64,000 nt of DNA from Candidatus Altimarinota bacterium. GTDB lineage: Bacteria > Patescibacteriota > Gracilibacteria > BD1-5 > UBA2023. The stretch spans positions 385,454 to 449,453 of the forward strand of contig JAQTON010000001.1 in the NCBI GenBank assembly GCA_028713325.1, read 5' to 3'. The notes beneath the pieces are model-generated. The model made no database searches, was not told the origin of the DNA, and saw only the letters and a list, made by a program, of their open reading frames with translations. Both the position numbers and the translations under genes were made by a program. Below are positions 43,207 through 52,834 of this stretch, piece after piece (positions within the stretch are counted from its first letter, which is position 1; each line of letters starts with the position of its first letter).

Positions 43207-43584
43207 TTACATATCATCCAACATCTTCAGGATGTTCTCTGTATTCTGATCGTCTTTGTCGTCTGCTTCCGCTTTCTTGATCTTGTCTCGACTTTCCTTG
43301 GATTGAAACTCCTGCCATTCGATAAGATGTCGTTCGTTGAGAGTCTTGATTTCCTCCTGGTACTTCACTTCCAATTCTTCGAGTTTCTTGCGTTCCGTCT
43401 CGAGGATATCGAAGAGGCGGTCTACCTGCTCATCCGTCATAGAGGGAAGTATGTCGAACCAGTATTGTTTCTCGGTATTATCCATCGACTCGGTCGCGAG
43501 TACGAGTTTTACGAGTTCTCCATACTGGGACTGAATTTCGTCCAGTATCGTGAAAACATATCCATCCTTTGTGATTTGTGCCAT
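43207..43584 (-). CDS. Small helical protein, paralogue of the gene at 60721
   Basis: 125 residues without UGA, almost wholly helical. FDILPSMTDEQVDRLFDILE is followed by TERKKLEELEVKYQEEIK; the protein at 60721-61116 has the similar VIDAVPTLSQFQIDELTKVF followed by VDEREEFKKLLAKEG. Both have a 60-residue N-terminal part, this motif, and a coiled-coil tail. Such small proteins are common in candidate-phyla genomes without known function. Confidence 0.65.
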   Translation of the reverse strand: MAQITKDGYVFTILDEIQSQYGELVKLVLATESMDNTEKQYWFDILPSMTDEQVDRLFDILETERKKLEELEVKYQEEIKTLNERHLIEWQEFQSKESRDKIKKAEADDKDDQNTENILKMLDDM

Positions 43585-43723
43585 AGTCTGACTTTTAATT
43601 AAAATAGTATAAGTGTGGAGTTTCTATTTCTCGCTTATTATATAGGCTTTTTAAAATTATCAAATTTTTCTTTTAAAAGAGGCTTGGAAAGAAGGAATAT
43701 CTTTATATTTTCTGAGATTTTTT

Positions 43724-44992
43724 TTACGATACTTTTGCTCCATCTGCTTTTTCCGCCTCACGAAGAGCTTTAAATATACTCTCTATCTCTATGAGAAATG
43801 TCCGAAAGTTCGCTATATCTGCATGGAGATTGATACTTATGAGCAAAACCGAGATCCCAAGAATGATCCCGATTATATGCCACCATGCTGGATTCCAGCT
43901 GAAAAAGAAGGTAGTGAGGAAAAAGTATGCCGAGATGACTGTGAGATAGATGAGAATGTACACGAGGCAAAAGATGGAGAGAAGAAGCGGTCCGGGAAGG
44001 ATTCCTCGGGATATCGTGAAATCGATGGACGCGAATATATATCGAGTGGAAAGTTTGTAGATGACGTAGTTATAGATGGCAAATATCGCATGAAACACTA
44101 TTTTTAAGATAGTGCCCACAGTAGCAAAGGTTTTCACGAGAAAGGAGTTGACGAAGAGATTGGTGAAACCGGTACGAAGGGATTGGAATATAACCGCCAT
44201 GAGAGCTACAATCAATATGTTTTGTAGACCGAATCCCTGAAGGGTTCCATTAACCCCATCAGTGAGACGTCCGAGGAGGAGCGAGTCCATCGCTACTTTC
44301 CCGAATACAAATCCATCGCCAGTTCCAGTTACTTGTACCGCGGAAGTTATGTCAGCCTGGAGATTCGAAGCCATAGGTCCGTACTTCCAAGAGATAACAC
44401 TGAAAATGATGACACAAAAGAAAGTAAGTGCCATCAGAAGGGAACGAGAAGAGGGGAGGCGATGTCTTCTCTGAAGACGGTGAAGAATATTCATGAAGAT
44501 GACCGAAAGAGGATGAAGATGTTTATCGTCCATTCCTATGATATTGGCACGCATGGAGTCATCCAGACGATTCCGGTAGGTGATGATCAAAAAATAGAGG
44601 TAAATAGTCTTGAAAATCGCCTTCCCTTGAAGATGTTTGTGATTCCTAAGATAGAAATAGAGGAGAAAACCAGAGAGGAGATTATTCCGCTTTTTCGGTA
44701 TCTCATAGATCTCGAGAAGGAGGCTATTCACCTCCATGCTATCCTGCTTGTCCAGGTTTTTGATATCGGAGATATTGGTCTTGAAATCGTCAAGATACGT
44801 GACGTACTTCAGTCGATTCTGTTCGAAAATCTCCTCATTTCCTTTCTGGAGAAAGCGTTTGAACTGAACGATCAAGTCATCCAGTATATTTTCGTTCTGG
44901 TGAGATTTTTCGAGAAGAGCATCGACGAGATGCACAAGCTTATTGCTGCGGATAACCGAGTGGATGAATCGGGTGATTTGGTAGGTAATCAT
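43724..44992 (-). CDS. Polytopic membrane protein, unknown
   Basis: 422 residues without UGA. The N-terminal 170 residues are soluble and helical (LVDALLEKSHQNENILDDLI). From about residue 185 there are six or so membrane segments, for example SLLMALTFFCVIIFSVISW, NILIVALMAVIFQ, LLLSIFCLVYILIYLTVISA and IIGIILGISVLLISINLHA. A Gly-rich loop (TGTGDGFVFGKVAMDSLLLG) lies between. No family is recognised. Confidence 0.7.
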   Translation of the reverse strand: MITYQITRFIHSVIRSNKLVHLVDALLEKSHQNENILDDLIVQFKRFLQKGNEEIFEQNRLKYVTYLDDFKTNISDIKNLDKQDSMEVNSLLLEIYEIPKKRNNLLSGFLLYFYLRNHKHLQGKAIFKTIYLYFLIITYRNRLDDSMRANIIGMDDKHLHPLSVIFMNILHRLQRRHRLPSSRSLLMALTFFCVIIFSVISWKYGPMASNLQADITSAVQVTGTGDGFVFGKVAMDSLLLGRLTDGVNGTLQGFGLQNILIVALMAVIFQSLRTGFTNLFVNSFLVKTFATVGTILKIVFHAIFAIYNYVIYKLSTRYIFASIDFTISRGILPGPLLLSIFCLVYILIYLTVISAYFFLTTFFFSWNPAWWHIIGIILGISVLLISINLHADIANFRTFLIEIESIFKALREAEKADGAKVS

Positions 44993-45072
44993 AGAGAGAA
45001 ATTACAGGTATTTCCTCAAGTGTAGCATATTTCGGATGAGAAGGCAAATTCCTGGAATGGTTTTCTTGTTTC

Positions 45073-45161
45073 GTCATCCTCGGTCGAAGTGGAACGAAGA
45101 ATCGGGGATTCAGCCAAGAAAGGGGAATGATTAATTGGATCCCCGCATTCGCGAGAATGAC
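45073..45161. repeat. Element with GTCAT...ATGAC termini
   Basis: GTCATCCTCGGTCGAAGTGG on the left, CGCATTCGCGAGAATGAC on the right; the reverse complement of the right end, GTCATTCTCGCGAATGCGGG, is a widely seen bacterial repeat sequence. A short tandem echo (GCGAGAATGAC) follows to 45179. Confidence 0.6.
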
Positions 45162-45234
45162 AAAAGACGCGAGAATGACAAAAGAGTGTAGATATAGAGA
45201 TTCGCCCCTACGAAGAATATACCCATAGAATGAC

Positions 45235-45260
45235 AAAACCCCCGATAAATCGAGGGTTTT
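45235..45260 (-). terminator. Hairpin terminator after the micropeptide genes
   Basis: AAAACCCCCGAT and ATCGAGGGTTTT flank a short loop. On the minus strand it lies downstream of the two tiny genes at 45308-45508. Confidence 0.6.
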
Positions 45261-45307
45261 GGTTGGTTATGGAAAGCTTCACAAGAATGGGATATCTCTT
45301 GGAGAAC

Positions 45308-45352
45308 TTACTCGGGACGACCACGGATGGCGTGGTTTTTGTAGCGTTTCAT
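45308..45352 (-). CDS. Possible micropeptide (14 residues)
   Basis: MKRYKNHAIRGRPE followed by TAA, preceded by AAAGGA about 7 bases before the ATG. It is basic. It follows the 38-residue peptide gene by 39 bases in the same GC-rich patch. Too short to prove by sequence alone. Confidence 0.35.
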   Translation of the reverse strand: MKRYKNHAIRGRPE

Positions 45353-45391
45353 GATTTTATCCTTTACTGACAGTTACCGGGCCGGTTTTGG

Positions 45392-45508
45392 CTAGGAGAT
45401 GACGATGGCGAGGACGCCGCCGGCAACCTTGCCGAATGGCGATGCGTGAGCGGAAGTGGCAGTAGAAATGTGTGAACTCATGGCGATACTGTGCAAACTG
45501 CGTTTCAT
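45392..45508 (-). CDS. Possible small secreted or membrane-active peptide (38 residues)
   Basis: The peptide begins MKRSLHSIAMSSHISTATSA and ends with a Gly-rich hydrophobic segment (GKVAGGVLAIVIS) and TAG. AAGGAG stands 6 bases before the ATG, a stronger ribosome-binding site than those of most genes here. The surrounding 250 bases are clearly richer in G+C than the rest of the window and have no UGA. The layout (short Ser/His leader, glycine-zipper-like end) resembles bacteriocin-like or toxin-like peptides, but I know no homologue. Confidence 0.4.
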   Translation of the reverse strand: MKRSLHSIAMSSHISTATSAHASPFGKVAGGVLAIVIS

Positions 45509-45754
45509 GTTGTACTCCTTGAAGTGATTGATTTTGGTTTTTGTGGGTTGTCTCGAAGCAATCCCGGGGATATATTACATCCAGTTTAATCTCTGGACTG
45601 ACGATTGATTATGCCGAAAGTGGCCGTTCCCGTGAAATGTCTCGACGACAAAAATGTTTATATGGAAATAATGAATTTTGTCAAAACTTTTTTCGAAAAG
45701 TTCATAAAAATTCCTTTGCTCAAAGAATTTTATCCGGTTCTTTTGGAAAATTTT
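45509..45754. other. Intergenic region without a convincing gene
   Basis: Two opposite open frames occur but neither has a start site, family or codon pattern that supports it. Confidence 0.35.
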
Positions 45755-45782
45755 TTGCAACTTTTTGATTCTTGCATATAGT
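45755..45782 (+). promoter_or_regulatory. Promoter of murF
   Basis: TTGCAA (45755-45760) and TATAGT (45777-45782) with 16 bases between; murF starts 88 bases downstream. Confidence 0.5.
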
Positions 45783-45870
45783 GGGCGAACTATTTGAGAA
45801 CGGTTTTCAAATGTCCGTACCCCTTTTTTGTTTACGATAAAGAGATACTGTCTATTCTTTATGTACTCAC

Positions 45871-47223
45871 ATGAAACAAATTATACTCATCCTGCTTTGA
45901 AAACTCACGAAACAAATTATCAAAAAACATCGTCCTTTTATCATAGGTGTCACTGGGACTGTTGGAAAAACCACCGCAACGAATTTCGTCTATGATTTTC
46001 TCCGAACTCTTCATGGGGATCGGGTTTATATGTCCCCGTATAATTACAATGGAGAATTCGGTATCCCCATGACTATTCTCCAGACGAAGTCTCCCTATAG
46101 CAATCCGTTCCTCTGGATCTGGATTTTTATGAAAGGTATTTTCGTATTTTTCCAGAAATCCTACCCGAGATACCTGGTTCTCGAATATGGAATCGACCGT
46201 CCGGGAGAAATGGATTTTCTTGTCGATATAGCCCCTCCGGACATCGCGATCATTCTCAATATATCCAAAAATCACGTCACGTCATTCCCGGTCTTTCGCG
46301 ATTACATAGAGGAAAAGATGAAGCTTGCGAAGGCTGCGAAACAGGTTATCTATAATAAAGACGATAAATTTATCGGAGTTCATATCGAAAAGCTTTCCGG
46401 AAAAGAAATCATCAGTTACGGCATCAAAAATACGGACGGGGATATTTTCGCGCAAGATATCCATGCTCGTCTGGAAGACCTTTCTTTTTCTCTCGTAAAA
46501 GCCGATGAATCTCACGAAATGCATTATCCGCTCATAGGAGAGTTTCAGGTTTACAATATATTGCCGGTTTTCGCCCTTGGAATGAGCCTTGGTATGGACA
46601 TTCAAAGCATACGCGAACGCATCACCGACATTCATCCGCAAAAAGGACGATGATCCATCTTGAAGGGAATTCATGAATCGGTGATAATAGACGGAAGCTA
46701 TAACGGCGGATTCAATTCCATTTCTGGAGGTATAGAGTACTTGGATGGACTCGGAAGCGAATACGATAAGATTCTTTTTATCGGCGATATGAGAGAGCTC
46801 GGTGACGATTCCAAAGAACTCCATACCGAGATAGCGGAGAAAATCATAGCATCTTCCATACAATCCGTGGTGCTCGTCGGTGAAGAGATGAAACGATTCG
46901 TTTATCCTCTCCTCCTCGAAGCATGGGGAAGCGTTCCTAATGAACCCACAGAAGGCATTGTTCCTGAATGTACCAGCGATAGAGTATTTTCTTTCCTCCA
47001 TTCGCGGCTTGCCGGGAAAAAAGTTCGAGATATCATCATGGCAGCTCCCGACGAAGTAAAAACGGTTATTTTCGTCAAGGGAAGTCAGAACAGTATCTAT
47101 CTCGAAGAAGGAATCAAAGAATTTCTCTATGATCTCCGCGATGTCGAAAAACTTTGTCGCCAGTCCGACTACTGGATGGAAATAAAAAACCACTTTTTCG
47201 AAAGCGTCATAGCGGAGATATAG
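45871..47223 (+). CDS. murF: UDP-N-acetylmuramoyl-tripeptide--D-alanyl-D-alanine ligase-like Mur ligase
   Basis: 450 residues with UGA glycines near residues 10 and 261. The ATP loop FIIGVTGTVGKTTATNF, YLVLEYGIDRPGEMDFL, AIILNISKNHVTSF and DGSYNGGFNSISGGIEYL are the successive Mur ligase motifs; the last replaces the usual D-x-YNANPxS of MurF. The N-terminal substrate domain of typical MurF is very short here, so specificity is by family resemblance. The enzyme adds D-Ala-D-Ala to the peptidoglycan precursor in the cytoplasm. mraY is about 6 kb downstream on the other strand. Confidence 0.8.
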
Positions 47224-47243
47224 TCGGAAGTTGATGGTAGTAT

Positions 47244-47394
47244 GTCATACCGACCGGAGTGGAGGAATCCCTATAAGTCAAGTTGTTTGGAGTAGAAATA
47301 TTTAATCTTGTGTAAAATACAGTTTAGTACTTTTTATAAAGTACAGAGTCAATGTAGCGATCTAAAGGGATTCCTCGATTGCACTCGGAATGAC
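47244..47394. repeat. Element with GTCAT...ATGAC termini, 151 bases
   Basis: GTCATACCGACCGGAGTGGA followed by GGAATCCCT at the left matches the reverse complement of the right end GTCATTCCGAGTGCAATCGA followed by GGAATCCCT. The element at 53931-54078 has the same ends and size. The start codon of the next gene is inside the right end. Confidence 0.75.
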
Positions 47395-47665
47395 GAAAAT
47401 ATTAATTCATAACTTCTTGCATATGTTCTGGCTTGGTTTTGGAATTTATACCATATTCATGGTGCTTATTTTCGGTTTTTTCATCGTTGCGAAGATTCAT
47501 ACGTACAAATTCCGTCATTATAGCGTACATATTGAACCCGTTACAAAAGCTCTTGCAATAGTGCTCCTTATTCTCGCTCTCGTCGGGTACTACCTTATTT
47601 TTTCAGGAGACACGGGAAATGCTCCGATTCAAACCGTAGAGACTGCAAACACACAGATATACTAA
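47390..47665 (+). CDS. Small two-helix membrane protein, unknown
   Basis: 91 residues without UGA. Two membrane segments (about residues 12-34 and 53-72) are separated by a basic loop (KIHTYKFRHYSVHIEPV), with an extracytoplasmic tail SGDTGNAPIQTVETANTQIY. The first ATG (47390) lies in the repeat end; the ATG at 47423 is an alternative that would leave the first helix intact. No family recognised. Confidence 0.6.
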   Translation: MTKILIHNFLHMFWLGFGIYTIFMVLIFGFFIVAKIHTYKFRHYSVHIEPVTKALAIVLLILALVGYYLIFSGDTGNAPIQTVETANTQIY

Positions 47666-47771
47666 TTCTCTGGAAATAAAAAGAACCTCGTTTTCTGCAA
47701 AATAATTTCCATTTTTTCCATACTTCCATATAATGTTTGAGAAAAAGTTTATCTCATATGTTTTATAAGAT

Positions 47772-48314
47772 ATGCAGGAACAAATCACGGAAATTGCTCG
47801 CAATTTTTTTACACTCATGGGACTTAACCTTGAGGATGTAATTGTGGAATGTCAGGATGAAAAAAAGGGAATTTATCTGGTACAGGTAAAAACTTCCGAT
47901 TCCAAGATGCTCATCGGTGTCCATGGACAGACTCTTGAGATGACGAAACACCTTCTGACGAGGATACTGGAGAAGACACTCGAGACATCTCTCCTCATTC
48001 ATCTTGAGGTCAACGACTACCTCCAGGCGAAGGATGAGAAATTCTATCGATACCTCGATGGTCGTATCGCTTATGCGATGCGTTCCGGAGAAGAAATTTC
48101 CCTCCCGAACCTCACTTCGTATGATCGCAAGAAGGCTCACGGATATATATCGGATAAAAAAATAGAAGGATTCAAGAGTTTTAGTGTCGGAGAAGGAAAA
48201 GATCGAGAACTTCATCTCAGTTATACCGGACCGAGAATCGAAACTCGAAGTTCTGTCTCGGTAACAACAAGAAAGGTAGCACCCTTGATAGATGATGACG
48301 GAATAGGGATTTAA
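47772..48314 (+). CDS. jag: Jag/KhpB-like KH and R3H RNA-binding protein
   Basis: 180 residues without UGA. A KH-like part (YLVQVKTSDSKMLIGVHGQTLEMTKHLL), with GVHG for the usual G-x-x-G loop, is followed by an R3H domain (EEISLPNLTSYDRKKAHGYI and RELHLSYTGPR) with the Arg-x3-His motif as DRKKAH. The family binds RNA and in firmicutes acts in cell-division control together with KhpA. A -10 box TATAAT lies at 47729-47734, and a hairpin terminator follows the gene. Confidence 0.85.
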   Translation: MQEQITEIARNFFTLMGLNLEDVIVECQDEKKGIYLVQVKTSDSKMLIGVHGQTLEMTKHLLTRILEKTLETSLLIHLEVNDYLQAKDEKFYRYLDGRIAYAMRSGEEISLPNLTSYDRKKAHGYISDKKIEGFKSFSVGEGKDRELHLSYTGPRIETRSSVSVTTRKVAPLIDDDGIGI

Positions 48315-48323
48315 TATATTTCT

Positions 48324-48358
48324 GTCATTCCTGCCTTCAAGGGAATGACATTTTTTTT
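48324..48358 (+). terminator. Terminator built from a short GTCAT...ATGAC repeat
   Basis: GTCATTCctgccttcaaggGAATGAC followed by eight T bases, 10 bases after the jag stop. The stem has the same ends as the larger repeats at 47244 and 53931. Confidence 0.8.
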
Positions 48359-48377
48359 GATAATAAAACAGTAAAAT

Positions 48378-49529
48378 ATGTTTTCTAAACTTCTCACTTT
48401 CCTCCTCGTTATCGGTTCCACACTATTTTTTGTCTATAGTTCCTGAATCAACTATCAACAACATATGGAGATCAAGCGAGCATTTGTTGACCATCCCGAG
48501 TTTATCCCGAGTTCCGAGATGACAGGGCTTTCTTCCGGAGGATTTCAAAATATCATCGCCGATTCCTATTGGCTTTCCGCAATCCAATATATAGGCTCCA
48601 ACGCACTCGGATCGGAGTATAAAGCCTATCTGTATGCGATGCTCGATCTTATCACGGATTTGAACCCCCATTTCACTTTTCCTTACCAGATTGGCGAACT
48701 CCTGTTGCCGTCATATAATGAACGATACGAGCGACTTTCCGAGGTCGAGATACAAAAAAACACCGATCAAGCGATACGGATTGGTCTCAAAGGGATAAAA
48801 AATAACTGCGATGCGACCAAGGTGGAAAAGGCGAGAAATGAATACGACCTCAAGAAGCTTTGGACCGACGAAACATATAAAAATGCTTGTCGTGACCCGA
48901 TGATTCCGTACTATCTTGCGTATATTTATTACTGGAATCTGCGGGACGGAAGAGGGTCTTCCGAGTACTATCGCATCGCCTCAACGAATACCGATGCTCC
49001 GACAGGAGCCCGCACCATGGCTGCCATTATGCAGGGGAAATCGGGAGACCGCGAAAAAGCCATTATTATGCTCCTCTCTCTCGCGGAGAGTATAGAAGGA
49101 CAAAAAAATACCCTCTGTCAGGAACTCTCTCGCGAACTTGGGACAAATCTCCTCGATGCTTTTTCTGCCAATGCCACGCTTTCCGGAAACGGACTTCGGA
49201 TAATAGAAACGGAAAGACAGGAAATCGTCAAAAAACTCGACGAACCGGGAATCGACAAGGAAAATTTGCAGAATATGGATAATTTCTGTTCCACGTATCT
49301 CAATAAAGCGGTTCGAGAGATGAACCTTTCCTATCTCGAACAAGCGGATGCCCGATATTTCGAGGCCAAAAAAGAACATGCCTCGACTCCATCGGTACTT
49401 CTCCAGAACAAATACATCGACTATATTCCCAAGGATTTCCAACAAGATACCGAGAATAAACAAGGAATCGAATATTTTTACGACCGGGAAAACAGGAATT
49501 GGGATTATCGGATGGGGGAGATGAAGTAA
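48378..49529 (+). CDS. Membrane-anchored TPR-like protein, unknown
   Basis: 383 residues with one UGA glycine (codon 23, end of the signal anchor MFSKLLTFLLVIGSTLFFVY). The rest is helical with repeats such as PYYLAYIYYWNLRDGRGSSE, ASTNTDAPTGARTMAAIMQG and AIIMLLSLAES, which suggest tetratricopeptide-like helices. It faces outside the membrane. Protein-interaction role is an inference from the fold. Confidence 0.65.
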
Positions 49530-49603
49530 AATCCAATTTTTCTTGCCTTTTCCCCACTTTTCTGGTACAATTACTCCAATTCGTAGTATATAACACTTTC
49601 TCT

Positions 49604-50932
49604 ATGGTACATACTCCATCAATCAATCACACTCATGAGCTCTTCGGAATCAGAGGAACTGGGGATAAGCCTGAGAATCTATCAGAACAAACTCCTGAAT
49701 CAGAAAGATTTGCGATTATCGGAAAAACTCGCGAAAAAGTAACTCGATTCGGAACCGTCCTCGGATTCACCGTCGCACTCGCTGGAGCCCCAGCGATGGC
49801 AACAGAATCCCCCTACGAACCCCTCGCCGACACGAGTGGGAAGACGATGTTGGTGGTGAAAGAGACTGGAGGAGATACTCTTATGAAATCCCTCGAACAG
49901 AGAGGGTTTTCTCCTGCTTTTGCACAGGAAATAGCTCGTCTGGAGCGCGAGAATCGTGAGCAGAGAGCTCGTGGGGAAGTGCCAAATGAGTCGGATTATA
50001 CGGTTTCAGTGGAGTCTGTAGTACTGATTAAGGATGCAAAAGGAATGACTGTCCTCGACACAGAAGGGAGGTCTCTTGAAAGAGCAGATGAGAAAGCACT
50101 CGGGCTTCCGAGTGAACTTAGTGAAACAACCATTGTAGATACTCTGAACCGACTGTTTGAGGGGGATGAGAGTGGTAAATCACGATACTCCAAACGTATT
50201 ACGAAACTTCAATCGACCCCGAATGGTACCGAAGCTCTCGCGACATTTTTTCGCATGTACAATGAAGGAAAGAAAACCCTTGCATACCCATCTCGTGAGT
50301 CGTACCGCCATCTTTTGATCGCATCGCTTTCGATTGCTTCATTTTTTGCGGAGACTTCTGAAAAGAGACAAGGTCTCGTCCCATCCGTTGTGTCCCCAGT
50401 AGGAGAGTTTATACTCCTTACTGATCCGAAAACAGATACCATAGTGCACGTTCGAATCGGTATCCCCAACTATCTTGTATCACCATCTTCATCCATTCAG
50501 AATAACTCAATTCTTGGAAAACTTCCATCTGTTGCGGAACTTCAGAATATATCCGATACTATCCTGGGAAAGTTTCGAAAAGATGAGGAAAGGATGGTAA
50601 AAAATGGGAAATTACAGGCGGAAACCGCACAAACGAAGGCGGAAACCGCACAAACGAAGGCGGAAACCGCACAAAGAAAACAAGAACTTATGTTGCATAC
50701 AAATATCTGAAATGCTTCAGATAGAATTGGAGAATATTTTGATACTTACGAGAAAAAGTGAGATGAGAACACATGGCAGAAAATCGAACAGGAAATCAGT
50801 ATACTTCAGGATCTCCAAAAACAACTTCAAAATTTCCCAAAAACAGAGGAGAATAAAAAAGGTATTGAAATATCTATGACTCTTATAAGGAACATATTTG
50901 CGGTTTATGGAGTTTTGATGAGTAGAAGATAA
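49604..50932 (+). CDS. Unknown protein with internal membrane segment and tandem repeats
   Basis: 442 residues with two UGA glycines in the tail. ATG at 49604 is used. Residues about 48-68 (FGTVLGFTVALAGAPAMA) form a hydrophobic segment with an A-x-A end like a late signal peptide. Further on are ELARLEREN-like helices and a globular middle. Near residue 340 comes AETAQTKAETAQTKAETAQ, from three 21-base DNA repeats, and then a coiled-coil tail. It is followed by a terminator, and the next gene has the same style. No family recognised. Confidence 0.6.
50618..50680 (+). repeat. Three 21-base in-frame tandem repeats
   Basis: Unit GCGGAAACCGCACAAACGAA plus G, the third slightly changed at its end. 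It encodes AETAQTK three times and keeps the reading frame. Confidence 0.9.
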
Positions 50933-50944
50933 TCTTTTAAAATC

Positions 50945-50972
50945 TAAAAAGAGCTAGATTGGCTCTTTTTTT
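50945..50972 (+). terminator. Hairpin terminator
   Basis: AAAAAGAGC and GCTCTTTTT flank a loop (tagattg), with further T residues; 12 bases after the stop codon. Confidence 0.85.
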
Positions 50973-51023
50973 GCAAATCGTTTCGATATATGATATTATG
51001 AACACATAATTATATTATTTCTA

Positions 51024-52730
51024 ATGATCAAGATTATGTCTGTCGAAGGAGGATTTGAATCCTATAGAGAACCAGCTCCAAGTATTTCTCCAGAGGATCA
51101 GGAGATCCTTCGTCAGGATCGAGAGCGTCGTGAGTTTGAGGGGAAGTTTGGTGAAGAAGGGTGGGAGAATATTTCTGATGTTGCTAAGGAATTGAAGATT
51201 CCCAAACAATGGCTCATGAATGAAATCAAAAAGAGTCCGACATTTGAATCTGAACTGCTTGATAATATTCAGCTCAAAGACGATATTACAGTGGTATTGA
51301 AAGGACATTTAAAGTTTATAGATTGACAAGAGGCTAAAATAGATTGACAAGAGGCTAAAATAGATTGACAAGAGGCTAAAATAGATATTAAAGAGTGACT
51401 TAATAAAAACAAAGAATCTAGCGATGAACACCTTAATTATTTTTATAAACTCGTCGGTTCCAGAGAAAAACTTGATAAATATCTCGGAAAAGGAAAAGAG
51501 GGAACGCTCGATACATGGAAAAAAGAAATCCAGTCGAAGCGACCGGATTTGAAACCCGAAGATGCTGAAGTATTGGCTCTTCAGGAACATAGAACAGAGA
51601 TTACAGAATCGCTAAGACAAAATGGATTTAGCTCGGAAAAGATTCGAGAGATCGAGAATAGTCTCGATGCGTTCCAAGTTCCAAAATCCGTTCCGAATCT
51701 TTCGGATCTCCATAATACGCTTAAAAGTGAGCCAATTTCCCAGCGTCACCGCGAAGCAATCGAGAATGGCTTTACTGATGCCGAGAAAAACCATGGAATT
51801 AATGTCGATGCCCGGGCTCAGCACATCAGTCTCGCGGAAGGGGGCGAGATCTACCAGACCTACGAGTACGACAAACTCCCTCCGGTCAAGTACATAGAGA
51901 ATCGAGGACTCCGTATCCGATCAGGGGCTGAGTACGAGCCACGCTATCGAATCGAAGCCCACGAACAGGAATTGAATCACGAGAATGAAGTTCTGAAGGA
52001 GGAAATAGGGAAAAAATGAGATCGAGTGGAGCGACTCCGTGAACAGACTATCCCAGCACTCCGTGAACAACTCGCCACTCTCGATAAATGAATATTTACA
52101 CCCGATACCGTCTCCCTTCTCATCGAGGCACATGAAATCCTCCCCGGAAGTGGACCAGAACTTGCTCAGGAGCTTGCAAAGAGTCCCGGACTCGCAAGCG
52201 ATAAAGAGTTTCTCCGAACCCATATACAAGGACTTTTGTGAGAAATCGAAGTATTCGAAGCAAGAGAACAGCGTCGAGCAGAAGTTCTCTGAGAACTTAC
52301 CGAAGTGAAGAGAGAAAAAGAAAGCCGAGTAGGTGATTACCAAGATCGAGTGAAAGATGCCGATAAGACCGCTCGCGACAATCTGAATACGCTTGTTGGA
52401 TATGGATTTCATCACTTCGGACAAGCATCACTCGAGTCCATCATTTCCATCGCAAATAATGATCTCGGTCTATCGAAGCAGTATCCTATCGATCTCGAAC
52501 AGCCATTATCTCCAAATAATCATCGTATCCTCGCCGAGACACTCTCTCGACTCTCTGGTATTCCGAAAAATGAGCTTTTCGAATCGGATGGTCTCACACT
52601 CCGCAAAGAGATGAATGAGAAACGTCTCGTTGCTGCCTTCAAACAAACGGGAGTCATCAATGAAGGCGTTGTCGATGAGATGAAAGTGGGAAAGGTATTA
52701 TGAAAAGGGGTGAAAAAAGACGGTGAATAA
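51024..52730 (+). CDS. Long coiled-coil-rich protein with UGA-containing tandem repeats, unknown
   Basis: 568 residues with nine UGA glycines; the ATG at 51036 is an alternative start. Three identical 21-base units give IDGQEAK three times, each G being UGA; a cell that stops at UGA could not have amplified this in a gene. The rest has helical, charged parts (EEWENISDVAKELKIPKQWL, RVERLREQTIPALREQLA) and a possible DNA-binding or helix-turn-helix-like N-terminal part. Similar layout to the preceding gene. Function unknown. Confidence 0.6.
51321..51383 (+). repeat. Three identical 21-base repeats, each with an in-frame UGA
   Basis: Unit GATTGACAAGAGGCTAAAAT plus A, three times. In frame it reads IDGQEAK with UGA for glycine in each unit. 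Confidence 0.95.
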
Positions 52731-52756
52731 TGGAAAAACAGGACAAAATAATGGCA

Positions 52757-52787
52757 TAATAATACTCTCGAATAGAGAGTATTATTT
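52757..52787 (+). terminator. Perfect hairpin terminator
   Basis: AATAATACTCTC and GAGAGTATTATT flank GAATA, followed by TTGTTTT. A half-copy of a GTCAT-type repeat (52794-52821, ATTGGATCCCCGTATTCACG...) follows. Confidence 0.8.
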
Positions 52788-52834
52788 GTTTTCATTGGAT
52801 CCCCGTATTCACGAGGATGACGAAACGGAGATAT

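Noticed and set aside
45541-45768. 75-codon plus-strand open frame before murF
   Set aside because: No ribosome-binding site, no family, and the murF promoter lies at its end.
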